Source: Chitinophaga sp. GbtcB8
GTDB taxonomy: Bacteria; Bacteroidota; Bacteroidia; Chitinophagales; Chitinophagaceae
DNA length: 64,000 nt
Reading direction: 5' to 3'
Assembly (NCBI RefSeq): GCF_019091455.1
Contig: NZ_JAGXJN010000017.1
Coordinates: 1 to 64,000, forward strand
Shown: in pieces, positions 51,922-61,522 of the stretch
How positions within the stretch are numbered: the first letter of the stretch is position 1
How the letters are laid out: each line of letters opens with the position of its first letter
Position numbers and translations under genes: made by a program
Notes under the pieces: generated by a model
Told to the model about the DNA's origin: nothing
Database searches by the model: none
Seen by the model: only the letters and a program-made list of their open reading frames with translations

Positions 51922-52038
51922 AAAAATATTTTTAATGAGCAGATGCTTACATAAGCCATAATGCTGTATTGCGTTACAGCTCATCAGTAGCGGGCGGTGG
52001 CTACATACTGCTCTTTTTAAGGGTAGCCTCAAAGCATG

Positions 52039-52066
52039 TGCCTAAATATGGCTGCCTAAATATGGC
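52039..52066. repeat. 14-bp tandem duplication before the class A beta-lactamase
   Basis: TGCCTAAATATGGC occurs twice in direct tandem (52039-52052 and 52053-52066), about 25 bp upstream of the chosen start at 52089. It may be regulatory or a recent slippage product. Confidence 0.6.
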
Positions 52067-52088
52067 AGCTTTGCCGTATTTTGATGAT

Positions 52089-52964
52089 ATGATCTGCCGT
52101 TTGGGATTATTTACATTTTTAATGATGGCTTATTTTTCCGCATCTGCACAGCTGGAGCAATCCGTAAAGGATACGCTGGCTAAATATCCTGGTGTGTTTG
52201 CCGTGGCTTTTAAAGACCTGCAAACCGGCACTGAGCTGCTGATCAATGCACAGGAAACTTTTCATGCGGCCAGCACCATGAAAGTGCCGGTCATGATAGA
52301 AGTATTTAAACAGGCGGCTGCCGGGCGCTTTGCATTGTCGGATTCCGTAATGGTGAAGAATGAATTTAAAAGTATTGTAGATAGCAGCGTTTATCATTTA
52401 AACCCGGAGGATGACAGCCAGGAGGAGCTGTACCAGCAGGTGGGCACACGCAAAACCTTATCTGCATTAATGTATGAGATGATCATCATGAGCAGCAACC
52501 TGGCTACCAATCTTATCATTGAAATGGTGGATGCTAAAAATGTAACCCGAACCATGCGCGATCTGGGCGCTGCACATATACAGGTGTTGCGGGGTGTGGA
52601 AGATGATAAGGCCTTTGGAAAGGGATTGAATAATACTACCACGGCTTATGACCTGATGCTGTTATTTGAAAAAATAGCAGAAGGTAAGGCGGTAAATGCC
52701 CCAGCTTCCCAGGCTATGGTCAAAATATTACTGGATCAGCATTTTAATGATGTGATCCCCGCTCAGCTGCCGCCGGATGTAAAAGTGGCCCATAAAACCG
52801 GCGAGATCAGCGGTGTACGGCATGATGCAGGTATTGTATTTTTGCCCGATGGCCGCAAGTATGTACTGGTGCTGCTCTCCAAACAATTACCTGATATTAA
52901 GGCCGGCGTACAGGCCATGGCCAACGTTTCTGCCCTTATTTACCGGCATACGCAGGCAAAATAA
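52089..52964 (+). CDS. Class A beta-lactamase-family serine hydrolase
   Basis: The 291-residue product from the ATG at 52089 begins with a signal peptide (MICRLGLFTFLMMAYFSASA). The earlier ATG at 52062 adds nine residues. Class A motifs are visible: SxxK in FHAASTMKVPVMIEVFKQA (Ser about residue 59), the SDN-equivalent SSN in IIMSSNLATNLIIEM, and KTG in HKTGEISGVRHDAGIVFLP. The Glu166 loop is not clear, so penicillinase activity is uncertain. It may be a penicillin-binding-like peptidase. It is divergent from the upstream glycosylase pair. Confidence 0.88.
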   Translation: MICRLGLFTFLMMAYFSASAQLEQSVKDTLAKYPGVFAVAFKDLQTGTELLINAQETFHAASTMKVPVMIEVFKQAAAGRFALSDSVMVKNEFKSIVDSSVYHLNPEDDSQEELYQQVGTRKTLSALMYEMIIMSSNLATNLIIEMVDAKNVTRTMRDLGAAHIQVLRGVEDDKAFGKGLNNTTTAYDLMLLFEKIAEGKAVNAPASQAMVKILLDQHFNDVIPAQLPPDVKVAHKTGEISGVRHDAGIVFLPDGRKYVLVLLSKQLPDIKAGVQAMANVSALIYRHTQAK

Positions 52965-53022
52965 ACTATACTATAGTGTACTACCTATTTGTTTGTATAT
53001 TGTGGTATTGATAATTCCTGTT

Positions 53023-55191
53023 ATGAAGAAGTTCTCTATTGCTGTTCTTTTATTAATAAGTGTCTTTGGGACAGATATTCTGCATGCGCAGTCTAAGGCT
53101 ACCTGGATCTGGTACCCCGGCGATTTTGAAATATGGCTGGGCAATAAAATGCAGAACCGGCGTACGGAGCGTGGCGCTTTCCTTCCCCCTTTCTGGCGCA
53201 TGGACAGTCATTATGTGCTGATGGATTTTCACAAAGTATTTAATCTTGCTGCGCCGGAAGAGGTAACATTGTATGCAGAAGGATCTTATAACGTAAAGCT
53301 GGATAGCAAAATGCTGCCGGGCCGCCCGCAAAAAGTAACCATACCGGCCGGGAAACACCGGCTGAATATAAAAGTATATAACCAAACCCAGGTACCTGCC
53401 ATTTTTGTGCAGGGCAAAACAGTGGTTTCTGATTCTACCTGGAAGGTGACCTACGAGGATAAGGAATGGATTGATGCCACGGGCATGGTATCCTCCCAGT
53501 CAGGCACCAAATGGCTGCAGGCCGGCTCCTGGAACTTTCATGACCCATTAATGCCGCCTTCCCAGTTCAAGTTGAATGTGCAGCCGCAATCGCCTGTAAA
53601 AACCACACGCAGCGGGCAATCTATGCTGGTGGATTTTGGTAAGGAAACATTTGGATTTATACAGCTGCATGGCTTAAAGGGGAATGGTAAAGTAGCCATT
53701 TATTACGGGGAGTCGCAGGAAGAAGCCCTGGCCACCACTACCTGTGAAACGCTGGACCAGCTGGATGTGCAGCAGGCTGCCGCTAAAGATTCCACCATGC
53801 CGCTTTCCAAAGCGTTCCGTTTTGTGAATATACAGTATGAAGGCGATGTGAAGATAGATTCCGTATCCATGTTGTACGAGTTTTTACCCGTAGCTAACCG
53901 TGGCAGCTTCCATTGTTCCGATGAGCAGGTGAACCAGATCTGGAACGTGGCCGCCTACACGCTGCACTTAAATACCCGTGAGTTTTTTATTGACGGCATT
54001 AAGCGCGACCGCTGGATATGGTCTGGCGATGCATACCAGAGCTTTCTGATGAACTATTACCTGTTCTTTGATGCGCCTACGGTATCCCGCACCCTGCTGG
54101 CCCTGCGTGGTAAAGACCCGGTGAGCAGCCATATAAATACCATCATGGATTATACCTTTTACTGGTTCCTGGGTATTTATGATTATTACCTGTACACAGG
54201 TGATGAAACTTTTATACAACAGTTTTACCCGCGCATGCAAAGCCTCATTGAGTTTTGCCTGCAACGCCGTAATAAGGATGGTATGCTGGAAGGCCTGCCC
54301 GGCGACTGGGTATTTATTGACTGGGCAGATGGGTTAAGCAAACAGGGAGAAGTAAGCTTTGAGCAGCTGTTATTTTGCCGCAGCCTGGAAACCATGGCCC
54401 TGTGTGCAGACCTTGTAAAGGATAAAACCGGCGCTACGCAGTACAAACAGCTGGCTGCTGACCTGCACACCAAACTGTTTGCCTACTACTGGGATGCGGG
54501 CAAACAGGCGCTGGTGCATAGCCGCATAAATGGTACCCCTACCAATTATGTAACACGTTACAGCAATATGTTCTCCATATTTTTTGATTACCTCAATGAG
54601 GCACAGAAACAGGGTGTAAAACAGCATGTGCTGCTGAATGATAGTGTGCAGCAGATCACCACGCCTTATATGCGTTTTTATGAGCTGGAAGCCTTATGCG
54701 CCATGGGTGAGCAAAATTATGTGCTGAAGGAAATGAAGGATTACTGGGGTGGTATGCTTAAGCTGGGCGCTACCTCTTTCTGGGAAAAGTATGATCCCAA
54801 AGAAAAGGGTGCGGAACATTATGCCATGTATGGCCGGCCCTTTGGGCGCAGCTTATGCCATGCCTGGGGCGCCAGCCCTATTTATTTGCTGGGCAAATAT
54901 TATTTAGGTGTGCGGCCTACGGCGCCGGCTTATAAAAGCTGGATAATGGAGCCTGCCTTAGGCGGCCTGCAATGGATGGAGGGTACGGTGCCTACACCGG
55001 ATGGAGATATTAAAGTGTATTGCAACACTAAACAGATCAAAGTGCAATCAGGTACGGGAACGGGTACACTGCGTTTTAAAAGCAGAAGCAAGCCCACTTG
55101 TGCGGGAGCGGAGATTAGTGCAAAGGGAAATGGTGTGTATGAGATAACAATAGAGAAAGGAAAGGCTTATGAGGTGAAGTATGGGTTATAA
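53023..55191 (+). CDS. GH78-like alpha-L-rhamnosidase
   Basis: The 722-residue product from the ATG at 53023 has a signal peptide (about 1-22). A beta-sandwich region (about 70-170) has LYAEGSYNVKLDSKMLPGRP. The (alpha/alpha)6 catalytic domain (about 280-620) contains FFIDGIKRDRWIWSGDAYQ, which resembles the GH78 active-site signature. The end has a C-terminal beta domain (ALGGLQWMEGTVPTPDGDIK). GH78 enzymes release terminal L-rhamnose from polysaccharides or flavonoids. Family placement is likely but not certain, since related clans share this fold. The 3' end overlaps the convergent FAD gene by 6 bp. Confidence 0.85.
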   Translation: MKKFSIAVLLLISVFGTDILHAQSKATWIWYPGDFEIWLGNKMQNRRTERGAFLPPFWRMDSHYVLMDFHKVFNLAAPEEVTLYAEGSYNVKLDSKMLPGRPQKVTIPAGKHRLNIKVYNQTQVPAIFVQGKTVVSDSTWKVTYEDKEWIDATGMVSSQSGTKWLQAGSWNFHDPLMPPSQFKLNVQPQSPVKTTRSGQSMLVDFGKETFGFIQLHGLKGNGKVAIYYGESQEEALATTTCETLDQLDVQQAAAKDSTMPLSKAFRFVNIQYEGDVKIDSVSMLYEFLPVANRGSFHCSDEQVNQIWNVAAYTLHLNTREFFIDGIKRDRWIWSGDAYQSFLMNYYLFFDAPTVSRTLLALRGKDPVSSHINTIMDYTFYWFLGIYDYYLYTGDETFIQQFYPRMQSLIEFCLQRRNKDGMLEGLPGDWVFIDWADGLSKQGEVSFEQLLFCRSLETMALCADLVKDKTGATQYKQLAADLHTKLFAYYWDAGKQALVHSRINGTPTNYVTRYSNMFSIFFDYLNEAQKQGVKQHVLLNDSVQQITTPYMRFYELEALCAMGEQNYVLKEMKDYWGGMLKLGATSFWEKYDPKEKGAEHYAMYGRPFGRSLCHAWGASPIYLLGKYYLGVRPTAPAYKSWIMEPALGGLQWMEGTVPTPDGDIKVYCNTKQIKVQSGTGTGTLRFKSRSKPTCAGAEISAKGNGVYEITIEKGKAYEVKYGL

Positions 55192-56619
55192 CTTTATATC
55201 AAACACATCCCTCAACGCCCTTTTAGCCGCATGAAACCCGCACATACCATGTACGCCGCCACCGGGCGGTGTGGAAGAAGAACAGATATAAACACCCTTA
55301 GCAGATGTTCTATACGGCGACCAGCGCAATGCCGGGCGGGTATATAATTGCTGGATGTTTTGTATGCCGCCATTAATATCCCCACCAATATAGTTGGGAT
55401 TATAAACCTGCATTTGCGCGGTATGCATGGTATGCCGGCCTATGATCAGCTTTTTAAAACCTGGTGCATAACGCTCTATCTGGTTCTCTATAATCTCCGT
55501 CATATCCTGCTGTGAGCCATTGGGTACATGGCAATACGCCCAGGCCACCTGCTTGCCATGCGGTGCACGGGAGGTATCAAACAAACTTTGCTGCGCTAAT
55601 AATACATAAGGTTGCTGTACATGCTGCCCGGCGGCAGTAGCTTTTTCACCAGCAGCAATCTGTTCAAATGTACCGCCTAAATGCACGGTGCCCGCCTGCC
55701 GGCATTCCGCTGCAGTAAAGGGAATGGGCCCATCCAGCGCCCAGTCTGTTTTAAAAACACCCATACCATACTGGTAGTGCTGCAGCTGCCATTTGTATAA
55801 AGCAGAGAACTGGTCGCCGGCTATGTCCAGCAGCTGTTTGGGTGTTACATCCAGCAGCACGGCGCGGGAGGGGGGCAGCTGGTTCAGCTTCTGCACATAA
55901 AAGTTGGTTTCAATTTTTCCACCAAGAGACACAAAATAAGCGGCCAGCGCTTTGGCAATAGCTATGGAGCCACCAACCGGAACGGGCCAGCCCTGTGCAT
56001 GCCCTGCTGCCAGCAATACCAGCCCAATGGCGGATGTGGTGAGGTTGCTAAGCGGTTGTATGGCATGCGCGGCCATGCCCGCCCATAAACCTCTTGCTTT
56101 TTGTGTATGAAATCGTTTAGCCAGGTACGTTGCAGATGTTAATGCATTCAGCCCAAAACGGGCCATCACTAAGGGGTGTTTGGGAAAACGCAAAGGCCCC
56201 AGTATATCAGGCGCCAGCTGTGGCAGATCCTTTACCAGTGGCTGTAACAGCTGCAGGTAGGTTTGCTCATCGCTTCCTAACAGCTGTGCAGTTTCCTGAA
56301 TGGATTTTTTTAACACTGCGGCGCTGCCATCATCAAAAGGATGCGCTGCGGCTACTTCCGGGTATATGAATTGCAGGCCATGCTGCGCTAAAGGCAAAGA
56401 AGAAAAAAAAGGTGAGATAACAGCTGTGGGGTGAATAGCAGAACAGATATCGTGCACAAATCCTGGCAGCGTAAGCTCCGCAGAGCGTAAGCCGCCGCCA
56501 ATAGTTTCCTTCCCCTCTACCAGTAAAACGGATAAGCCTGCCTGCTGCATAGCAATGGCGGCTGCCAGTCCATTGGGGCCGGAACCTACTACCACTGCAT
56601 CATATTCGGGTTGCTGCAT
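55186..56619 (-). CDS. FAD-dependent oxidoreductase (phytoene desaturase/PYROXD2-like)
   Basis: I chose the ATG at 56619 (MQQPEYDAVVVGSGPNGLAA), 477 residues, so that the dinucleotide-binding motif VVVGSGPNGLAAAIAM lies near the N-terminus. The frame extends to 56697, but that part is unlikely to be protein. Other motifs are SVLLVEGKETIGGGLRS and, at the C-terminus, the FAD-binding STPPGGGVHGMCGFHAAKRA. The type is close to CrtI/amine oxidase proteins with unknown substrate. It is the last gene after the sulfite-oxidase homologue (40-bp gap), so it might serve the same pathway. Confidence 0.87.
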   Translation of the reverse strand: MQQPEYDAVVVGSGPNGLAAAIAMQQAGLSVLLVEGKETIGGGLRSAELTLPGFVHDICSAIHPTAVISPFFSSLPLAQHGLQFIYPEVAAAHPFDDGSAAVLKKSIQETAQLLGSDEQTYLQLLQPLVKDLPQLAPDILGPLRFPKHPLVMARFGLNALTSATYLAKRFHTQKARGLWAGMAAHAIQPLSNLTTSAIGLVLLAAGHAQGWPVPVGGSIAIAKALAAYFVSLGGKIETNFYVQKLNQLPPSRAVLLDVTPKQLLDIAGDQFSALYKWQLQHYQYGMGVFKTDWALDGPIPFTAAECRQAGTVHLGGTFEQIAAGEKATAAGQHVQQPYVLLAQQSLFDTSRAPHGKQVAWAYCHVPNGSQQDMTEIIENQIERYAPGFKKLIIGRHTMHTAQMQVYNPNYIGGDINGGIQNIQQLYTRPALRWSPYRTSAKGVYICSSSTPPGGGVHGMCGFHAAKRALRDVFDIKL

Positions 56620-56659
56620 GTTATCAAAATAAGTGTTTTTTATTGACAATGTGGTGTGC

Positions 56660-57883
56660 TCATTTCCATTTTTCAGGTTTGAACAGCACCTTACCATCCC
56701 GCTGTATTACCCAGGCGGTAATGGGATTCATATGGTACCCTCCCATATCTGTGCCGCGTGCATTCACTAATTGTTGTAAGCTGGGCTGTGTATATCCTGT
56801 TTCATCAATGGCGCGGCTCATGATCTCTGTAGTATCGCCATTCCACTGCCATAAATAGCGGAAACCGGTATGCGCCTTGTCCAGCACAGGCTCCTGCAAA
56901 CGGGCTGCCTGCCAGGTTTTACCGGCATCTGTGCTCACCTCTACTTTTACAATTTTACCCCATCCGCTCCACGCAATACCGCGGATCTCTATCCAGCCTT
57001 TGGCTACCTGCTGCGGAAAAGCAGGGAAGGTAATGATGGAGCGGGCATCCATCTCAAAGCTGAACTGGCGGATGCGGTCTTTTACGGCATAAGTGTATTT
57101 AGAAGTTTCTTCCCGTGTCATGTAAGGCTGGTCAGAAAGCTCCAGGCGGCGCAGCCATTTTACACTGGTATTGCCTTCCCAGCCCGGCAGCAATAAACGT
57201 GCGGGATAACCCTGCTCCGGGCGGATGGCTTCCCCGTTCTGCGCGTATACGATCATGGCATCATCCCAGGCTTTTTTAACAGGAATGCTGCGGGTCATAA
57301 TGGCGGCATCACCACCTTCTGCCAGGAACCAGCTGGCTTTGGGCTGCACGCCTGTTTCACGGAACAGGGTGGAGAGCATTACACCCGTCCATTCACTTTG
57401 GCTGGTAAGGCCGCAGATTTCTTGCGGGGTAAGCGTTTCCTTACTATTGCGGAAGTTACCGGAGCATTCTAAAAAACAAATGCGGGATACAGAGGGGAAA
57501 CGCTTCAGATCCGCCAGGGTGAACACCATGGGCTTATTCACCATGCCATGGATCAGCAGCTCATATTTATGCGGATCAATGGCCGGTACACCGGCATGAT
57601 GGCGCTCATAATGCCGGTCTGATGGTGTAATGATCCCATACAGATCCTGCAGCGGTGTGCGCGAAGAAATGTCGGAAGGTTTTTTTACTACGTGCTCAAA
57701 TGCAGAGCGGGTGCCTGTTTCGCCGGGCGGCGGTCCTATTGTTTTAGTAGGGTCTGCTGACTGCAGCACAGATTCCGGTATGCCCGCGTGGATCATTTTC
57801 CCGTAAGAGGATTTGAACAGCATTACAGCGGCAGTAGCGGCCCCGCCCAACATGGTACGCCGGCTGATCTTTCTTTTACTCAT
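56660..57883 (-). CDS. Tat-exported molybdopterin sulfite oxidase-family enzyme (SorA/SoxC-like)
   Basis: The 407-residue product has a twin-arginine signal (SRRTMLGGAATAAVMLF, residues 8-24). The molybdopterin domain has RHHAGVPAIDPHKYELLIHG, then RICFLECSGNFRNSKETL, where Cys in ECSGN is the expected molybdenum ligand, GYPARLLLPGWEGNTSVKWL and the C-terminal dimer domain (IEIRGIAWSGWGKIVKVEVS). This is closest to SoxC/SorA-type sulfite or sulfane dehydrogenases acting in the periplasm. The downstream electron acceptor is likely the cytochrome encoded 9 bp upstream. Substrate could be sulfite, a sulfoxide or another oxyanion. Confidence 0.92.
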   Translation of the reverse strand: MSKRKISRRTMLGGAATAAVMLFKSSYGKMIHAGIPESVLQSADPTKTIGPPPGETGTRSAFEHVVKKPSDISSRTPLQDLYGIITPSDRHYERHHAGVPAIDPHKYELLIHGMVNKPMVFTLADLKRFPSVSRICFLECSGNFRNSKETLTPQEICGLTSQSEWTGVMLSTLFRETGVQPKASWFLAEGGDAAIMTRSIPVKKAWDDAMIVYAQNGEAIRPEQGYPARLLLPGWEGNTSVKWLRRLELSDQPYMTREETSKYTYAVKDRIRQFSFEMDARSIITFPAFPQQVAKGWIEIRGIAWSGWGKIVKVEVSTDAGKTWQAARLQEPVLDKAHTGFRYLWQWNGDTTEIMSRAIDETGYTQPSLQQLVNARGTDMGGYHMNPITAWVIQRDGKVLFKPEKWK

Positions 57884-57892
57884 ATATCACGG

Positions 57893-58483
57893 TTAGCGAA
57901 TCTCCGGCCCCGCATGCCGGTTATCCGGTACAAATAATTTTTTTGCAGGCATGGTCACCTTCGGTAAAGATGCCGCGTTCATCGCTGTTTGCGCGGTAAT
58001 AATATTGTTGGCATTTAAGATATAAGCGGTAAGGCTATATACTTCATTATCCGTTAAGGTGCCTGGCGCATTGTAAGGCATGGTCCTGCGTACATAATCA
58101 AAAATGGTAGTGGCATAGGGCCAGTAGTTACCAATGGTCTTTAGCTTGTTGCGGTCTGCGCCTGCGTTGTCATTCATCAGTGCAGGGCCGGGCAGTTTTA
58201 CATCCATCGGTTCTGCACCAATGCCATGGCATGCGGCGCATTTAGCCATATAAATGGTTTTGCCGGTAGCGGCATCACCGGCGCCGGGTGGTAATCCTTT
58301 CCCATCCGGCCGTACATCTATATCCAGCTTTGCTATTTCAGCCTGCGTGGCCGGCCGGCCAAATCCAAAGGCAGCCGGCCAGTTAGCAGTATCTTGTAAA
58401 ACCACTGTGCTGTTACTATTGTGCTTACAGGACATGCAGAGCATATAACTGTACAGTATATACGTTTTAATATTTACCTGCAT
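57893..58483 (-). CDS. Class I cytochrome c (SorB/SoxD-like partner)
   Basis: Periplasmic electron carrier. The 196 residues have one heme site, KCAACHGIGAEP (about residues 84-95), and the axial Met in RRTMPYNAPGTL. A short hydrophobic N-terminus with LCMSC might be a lipoprotein signal. It resembles the cytochrome domain of SoxD or SorB, which takes electrons from the molybdenum subunit. The start overlaps the end of the upstream DoxX-like gene by 17 bp, and the molybdoenzyme gene follows after 9 bp, so coupled translation is likely. Confidence 0.9.
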   Translation of the reverse strand: MQVNIKTYILYSYMLCMSCKHNSNSTVVLQDTANWPAAFGFGRPATQAEIAKLDIDVRPDGKGLPPGAGDAATGKTIYMAKCAACHGIGAEPMDVKLPGPALMNDNAGADRNKLKTIGNYWPYATTIFDYVRRTMPYNAPGTLTDNEVYSLTAYILNANNIITAQTAMNAASLPKVTMPAKKLFVPDNRHAGPEIR

Positions 58484-60110
58484 CCAGTGTACTGGGTTTT
58501 ACCTGGTAGGGCCGGTTCACGCGGTCCAGCACTACGTAAATAGAATCTTTATGCTCATCCACACCTTTCAGTATTACGTGCGATCCGTCTGTTGTTTCAT
58601 ATTGCAGCACCATGCGGTTCCGGTGCTCATTTTTGAGCGGCGCTGCAAATTCACGGTCGCGGCGGGCAGTCCATACTGTTTTATCGATCATGTGGTTCTC
58701 ATCACCAATATGCGCCCAGGCTGCTTTGGAGATCCAGTTACGGTCAGTGGTATCCTTGTCATGCCTGCGGCCTTCTTTAGCCAGCGGCTTGCCGGCATTC
58801 AGATCATAATTCTGATCACCACCCACACCGGCTACACGGTTCCTGCGGTCGGGGATTGCTTTGTATTTATCCTGCAGGTATAACACATGGTCAATGCTGT
58901 CTGCATAGTAGTGGAAAACCCGCTGCCCGCCACCGGTACCCGTAAGCTCAAAGGTGCGGTTAATGTCCCGCATAGGATCACCACCACCGTTAGAGAGATC
59001 AATGAATGCAGCACGATTAACCGTATACGTTAGGCTGGTCCATTTTTCAAAGGTTACCCGTTGCCAGCGGATGCTATCAGTAGGGTCGTAAGGAATAACC
59101 CTGTTATTAATGCGGAATTCCGTTACCCGGTAGTTGCCTCTTAAAGCACGCACACCGGCAGTGGAAGGTTGTTTGTAGGGATCATACTTATAGTTCACCA
59201 GCTGCAGGTAATACAACACACCCAGGAACAATACGATCACACCGGTTTTCAATGCCACGCGCGCATACTGCCATCCTTTTGAGAATACAGGGAAATGGTA
59301 TAACGGAACGGTATATTCTTCTTTGATCCAGTAGCGGTACAGCTTGGGCACATCCTGCACCAGCAGGAAGCCGCCTAACAGCACAAAGTAGGAGCTGTAT
59401 ACGTGCACACCGCCATCATAGGCAAAGTTCACATACACAATATCGCCTAAAGCGCCTACCAGCAGGGCTGCGCCCAGGGTAGTGGTTTTGCGGAAGAACA
59501 GCAGCGTACCGGCCGTTACCTCCACTATACCTGCAAATACCTGGTACCAGGGCACTATGCCTATGATAAGCCAGTAGATCTTTTGTGCAGAGAAATCGCC
59601 AAAGTTAGTGTTCAGCAATCCTAAAGATGGGAAAGGCATTTGTACCGGCAGCAGCTTGGTAAAACCAAAGCCAATAATGCCAATGCCTGCACGGTAACGC
59701 ACCACTACCCGCAGCCAGTAATACAGCTGGTTATATTCCAGTGGCGGATCTTTACGGCGGCTGTCTATCACTGTCCATATTAAACCTCCTGCAACAGATA
59801 CCAGGAAAGTAATGATCCAGTTGGCATAACCGTACAGGGGACTGCCAAAGATAGTGTTGCCAAATACATTGATGCCGGAGCCGAACCGCGCAATATCATA
59901 CAGGTCGCGGTAATGCAGGCGCGTCCAGTTAATATGGAATACATGGCTATACCATTCCGCATTATTGGGAATGGAGATGGCCACAAAAAAGATGAATGCA
60001 ATGCGGAAAGCAATCAGCTCATATGTTTTCCAGGGCGTGGAAATGCCGGCCAGGGGCGGAAGCTGGTTATCCCGTGCGGCATGTATTTCAGGAATGGTGA
60101 TGGTAGACAT
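58467..60110 (-). CDS. DoxX-like multispanning membrane protein, long paralogue
   Basis: The 547 residues form two parts. The membrane part (about 1-310) has seven to nine helices and DoxX-type segments such as YYWLRVVVRYRAGIGIIGFG, FTKLLPVQMPFPSLGLLNTN and VTAGTLLFFRKTTTLGAALL. The soluble part (about 320-547) has YRVTEFRINNRVIPYDPTDS, an Arg/Asp-rich insert (about 430-500, with RRHDKDTTDRNW), and ends with DSIYVVLDRVNRPYQVKPS. DoxD/DoxX proteins relate to thiosulfate:quinone oxidoreductase, so quinone reduction near sulfur chemistry is a plausible role. It is paralogous to the next gene, and the two lie in tandem. Confidence 0.85.
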   Translation of the reverse strand: MSTITIPEIHAARDNQLPPLAGISTPWKTYELIAFRIAFIFFVAISIPNNAEWYSHVFHINWTRLHYRDLYDIARFGSGINVFGNTIFGSPLYGYANWIITFLVSVAGGLIWTVIDSRRKDPPLEYNQLYYWLRVVVRYRAGIGIIGFGFTKLLPVQMPFPSLGLLNTNFGDFSAQKIYWLIIGIVPWYQVFAGIVEVTAGTLLFFRKTTTLGAALLVGALGDIVYVNFAYDGGVHVYSSYFVLLGGFLLVQDVPKLYRYWIKEEYTVPLYHFPVFSKGWQYARVALKTGVIVLFLGVLYYLQLVNYKYDPYKQPSTAGVRALRGNYRVTEFRINNRVIPYDPTDSIRWQRVTFEKWTSLTYTVNRAAFIDLSNGGGDPMRDINRTFELTGTGGGQRVFHYYADSIDHVLYLQDKYKAIPDRRNRVAGVGGDQNYDLNAGKPLAKEGRRHDKDTTDRNWISKAAWAHIGDENHMIDKTVWTARRDREFAAPLKNEHRNRMVLQYETTDGSHVILKGVDEHKDSIYVVLDRVNRPYQVKPSTLDAGKY

Positions 60111-60134
60111 AACAATATTTTTCAGATGAACTGA

Positions 60135-61499
60135 TTATAGTTTGATGGACCTGCTACGGCCTTTTTTGGTCACTTCTTCCAGCAGGTATTTCTTATTCAC
60201 CCGGTCTAATACAACGTACACAGAGTCTTTGGCCTGGTTAGCGCCAGCCAGGATGAGCGTACTATCATTAGGCCGCTCATAATGCAGCAGCCATTGCTCT
60301 GCACGATGGTGCGGGTTGCGGTTTTGCAGCACCAGCAGCTGGTGCACGGTATCGGCCTGGTAGCTGTAATAATGTCTTGCAGCACTGCCTTGTAGCTCAA
60401 AGGTGCGGTCCTGATCTGTGGTGTGAATGCTGTCCACATTCGTGGAATCAATAACCACCGGGCGGTTGGAGCGGATGCTGAGTGTATTCCATTTTTCCAA
60501 TACCACATCCTGCCAGCGCACAGGATCAATATCACTGTAGGGTAATGTTTGATGATTGTAACGGAACTCGCGCACGTTATATAAACCCTGCACGCCTGCC
60601 AAACCAGGTGCAGCAGGATATTGATATTGTATAGCAGCATAAGTTTGCGCGCCATAGATGACGCCAAAGAACAGTACTACAAAAGCTTTCAGCGCTAAGC
60701 GGGCATACCGCAGCCTGGGCTGGGTGAATGAAGGCCGGTAATTATTGGGTGCGGTAGGGCGGCCAAAAGCCAGCAGGTTGGTGAGCTTAGGCACATCATA
60801 CGCAAACAGGAACAGCGCAATTAATACCAGGTAAAAACTGTACACCGCTTCACCGCCACCGTAAGCCAGGTTAGACATAAACACGTTGCCGGTAAAAGCC
60901 AGTACAATGAATGCGCCCAGCGTAGTGGTTTTGCGGTATAACAGCAGTACTGCTGCAATGATCTCCACCAGCCCCAGGAAAGTTTCATAACCCGGTACAA
61001 TGCCCAGGCTTAAGGAAAATAATTTCCACTCCGTAAAATCACCGTAAGGTGTATTCAGGTTACTCAGGGAAGGAGGGGGCGACTGCAGCGGGAAGAATTT
61101 TATAAATCCGTAAGCCAGCAATGCAATGGCCAGGCGGTAGCGCAACAGCACGCGCAGCCAGTAATACAGCGCATCGTAATTAGTGCTGTACTGGTTCTTT
61201 TTATCTAAATAACTCCATATTACAGTGCCGGCAGCTGCAATACCCAGAAAAATAGCCCAGTCTGCAAAACGCGTTTGCCCGGCAAAAAAGCTGGGCGTAT
61301 AATGCGCAATGTTAAAAATGTCTGCATACTGCAGGTGCAGCCAGTTAATGGCAAAAAGATCCCGGTAAAATTTCCAGTCCAGCGGTAGTACCTGTACCAG
61401 GAAATAAATAAAGAACAACCGGAAGATGATCTTCTGATATGCTTTCCACCCCGTGGATGCAGGAGGCGTATGCGCGGGATTGTAGGTGGCTGTTGTCAT
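60135..61499 (-). CDS. DoxX-like multispanning membrane protein, short paralogue
   Basis: The 454-residue product aligns along its length with the 547-residue neighbour: YYWLRVLLRYRLAIALLAYG, FIKFFPLQSPPPSLSNLNTP, VLLLYRKTTTLGAFIVLAFT and the end DSVYVVLDRVNKKYLLEEV. It lacks the Arg/Asp-rich insert of the long paralogue. The family motif RYR with an FxKxxPxQ in the following helix is shared. It lies between SusD (23 bp upstream) and the long paralogue (24 bp downstream). The duplication followed by divergence suggests a heteromeric membrane complex, but this is inference. Confidence 0.85.
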   Translation of the reverse strand: MTTATYNPAHTPPASTGWKAYQKIIFRLFFIYFLVQVLPLDWKFYRDLFAINWLHLQYADIFNIAHYTPSFFAGQTRFADWAIFLGIAAAGTVIWSYLDKKNQYSTNYDALYYWLRVLLRYRLAIALLAYGFIKFFPLQSPPPSLSNLNTPYGDFTEWKLFSLSLGIVPGYETFLGLVEIIAAVLLLYRKTTTLGAFIVLAFTGNVFMSNLAYGGGEAVYSFYLVLIALFLFAYDVPKLTNLLAFGRPTAPNNYRPSFTQPRLRYARLALKAFVVLFFGVIYGAQTYAAIQYQYPAAPGLAGVQGLYNVREFRYNHQTLPYSDIDPVRWQDVVLEKWNTLSIRSNRPVVIDSTNVDSIHTTDQDRTFELQGSAARHYYSYQADTVHQLLVLQNRNPHHRAEQWLLHYERPNDSTLILAGANQAKDSVYVVLDRVNKKYLLEEVTKKGRSRSIKL

Positions 61500-61522
61500 G
61501 TTTTAAAATTTATGATAACACA

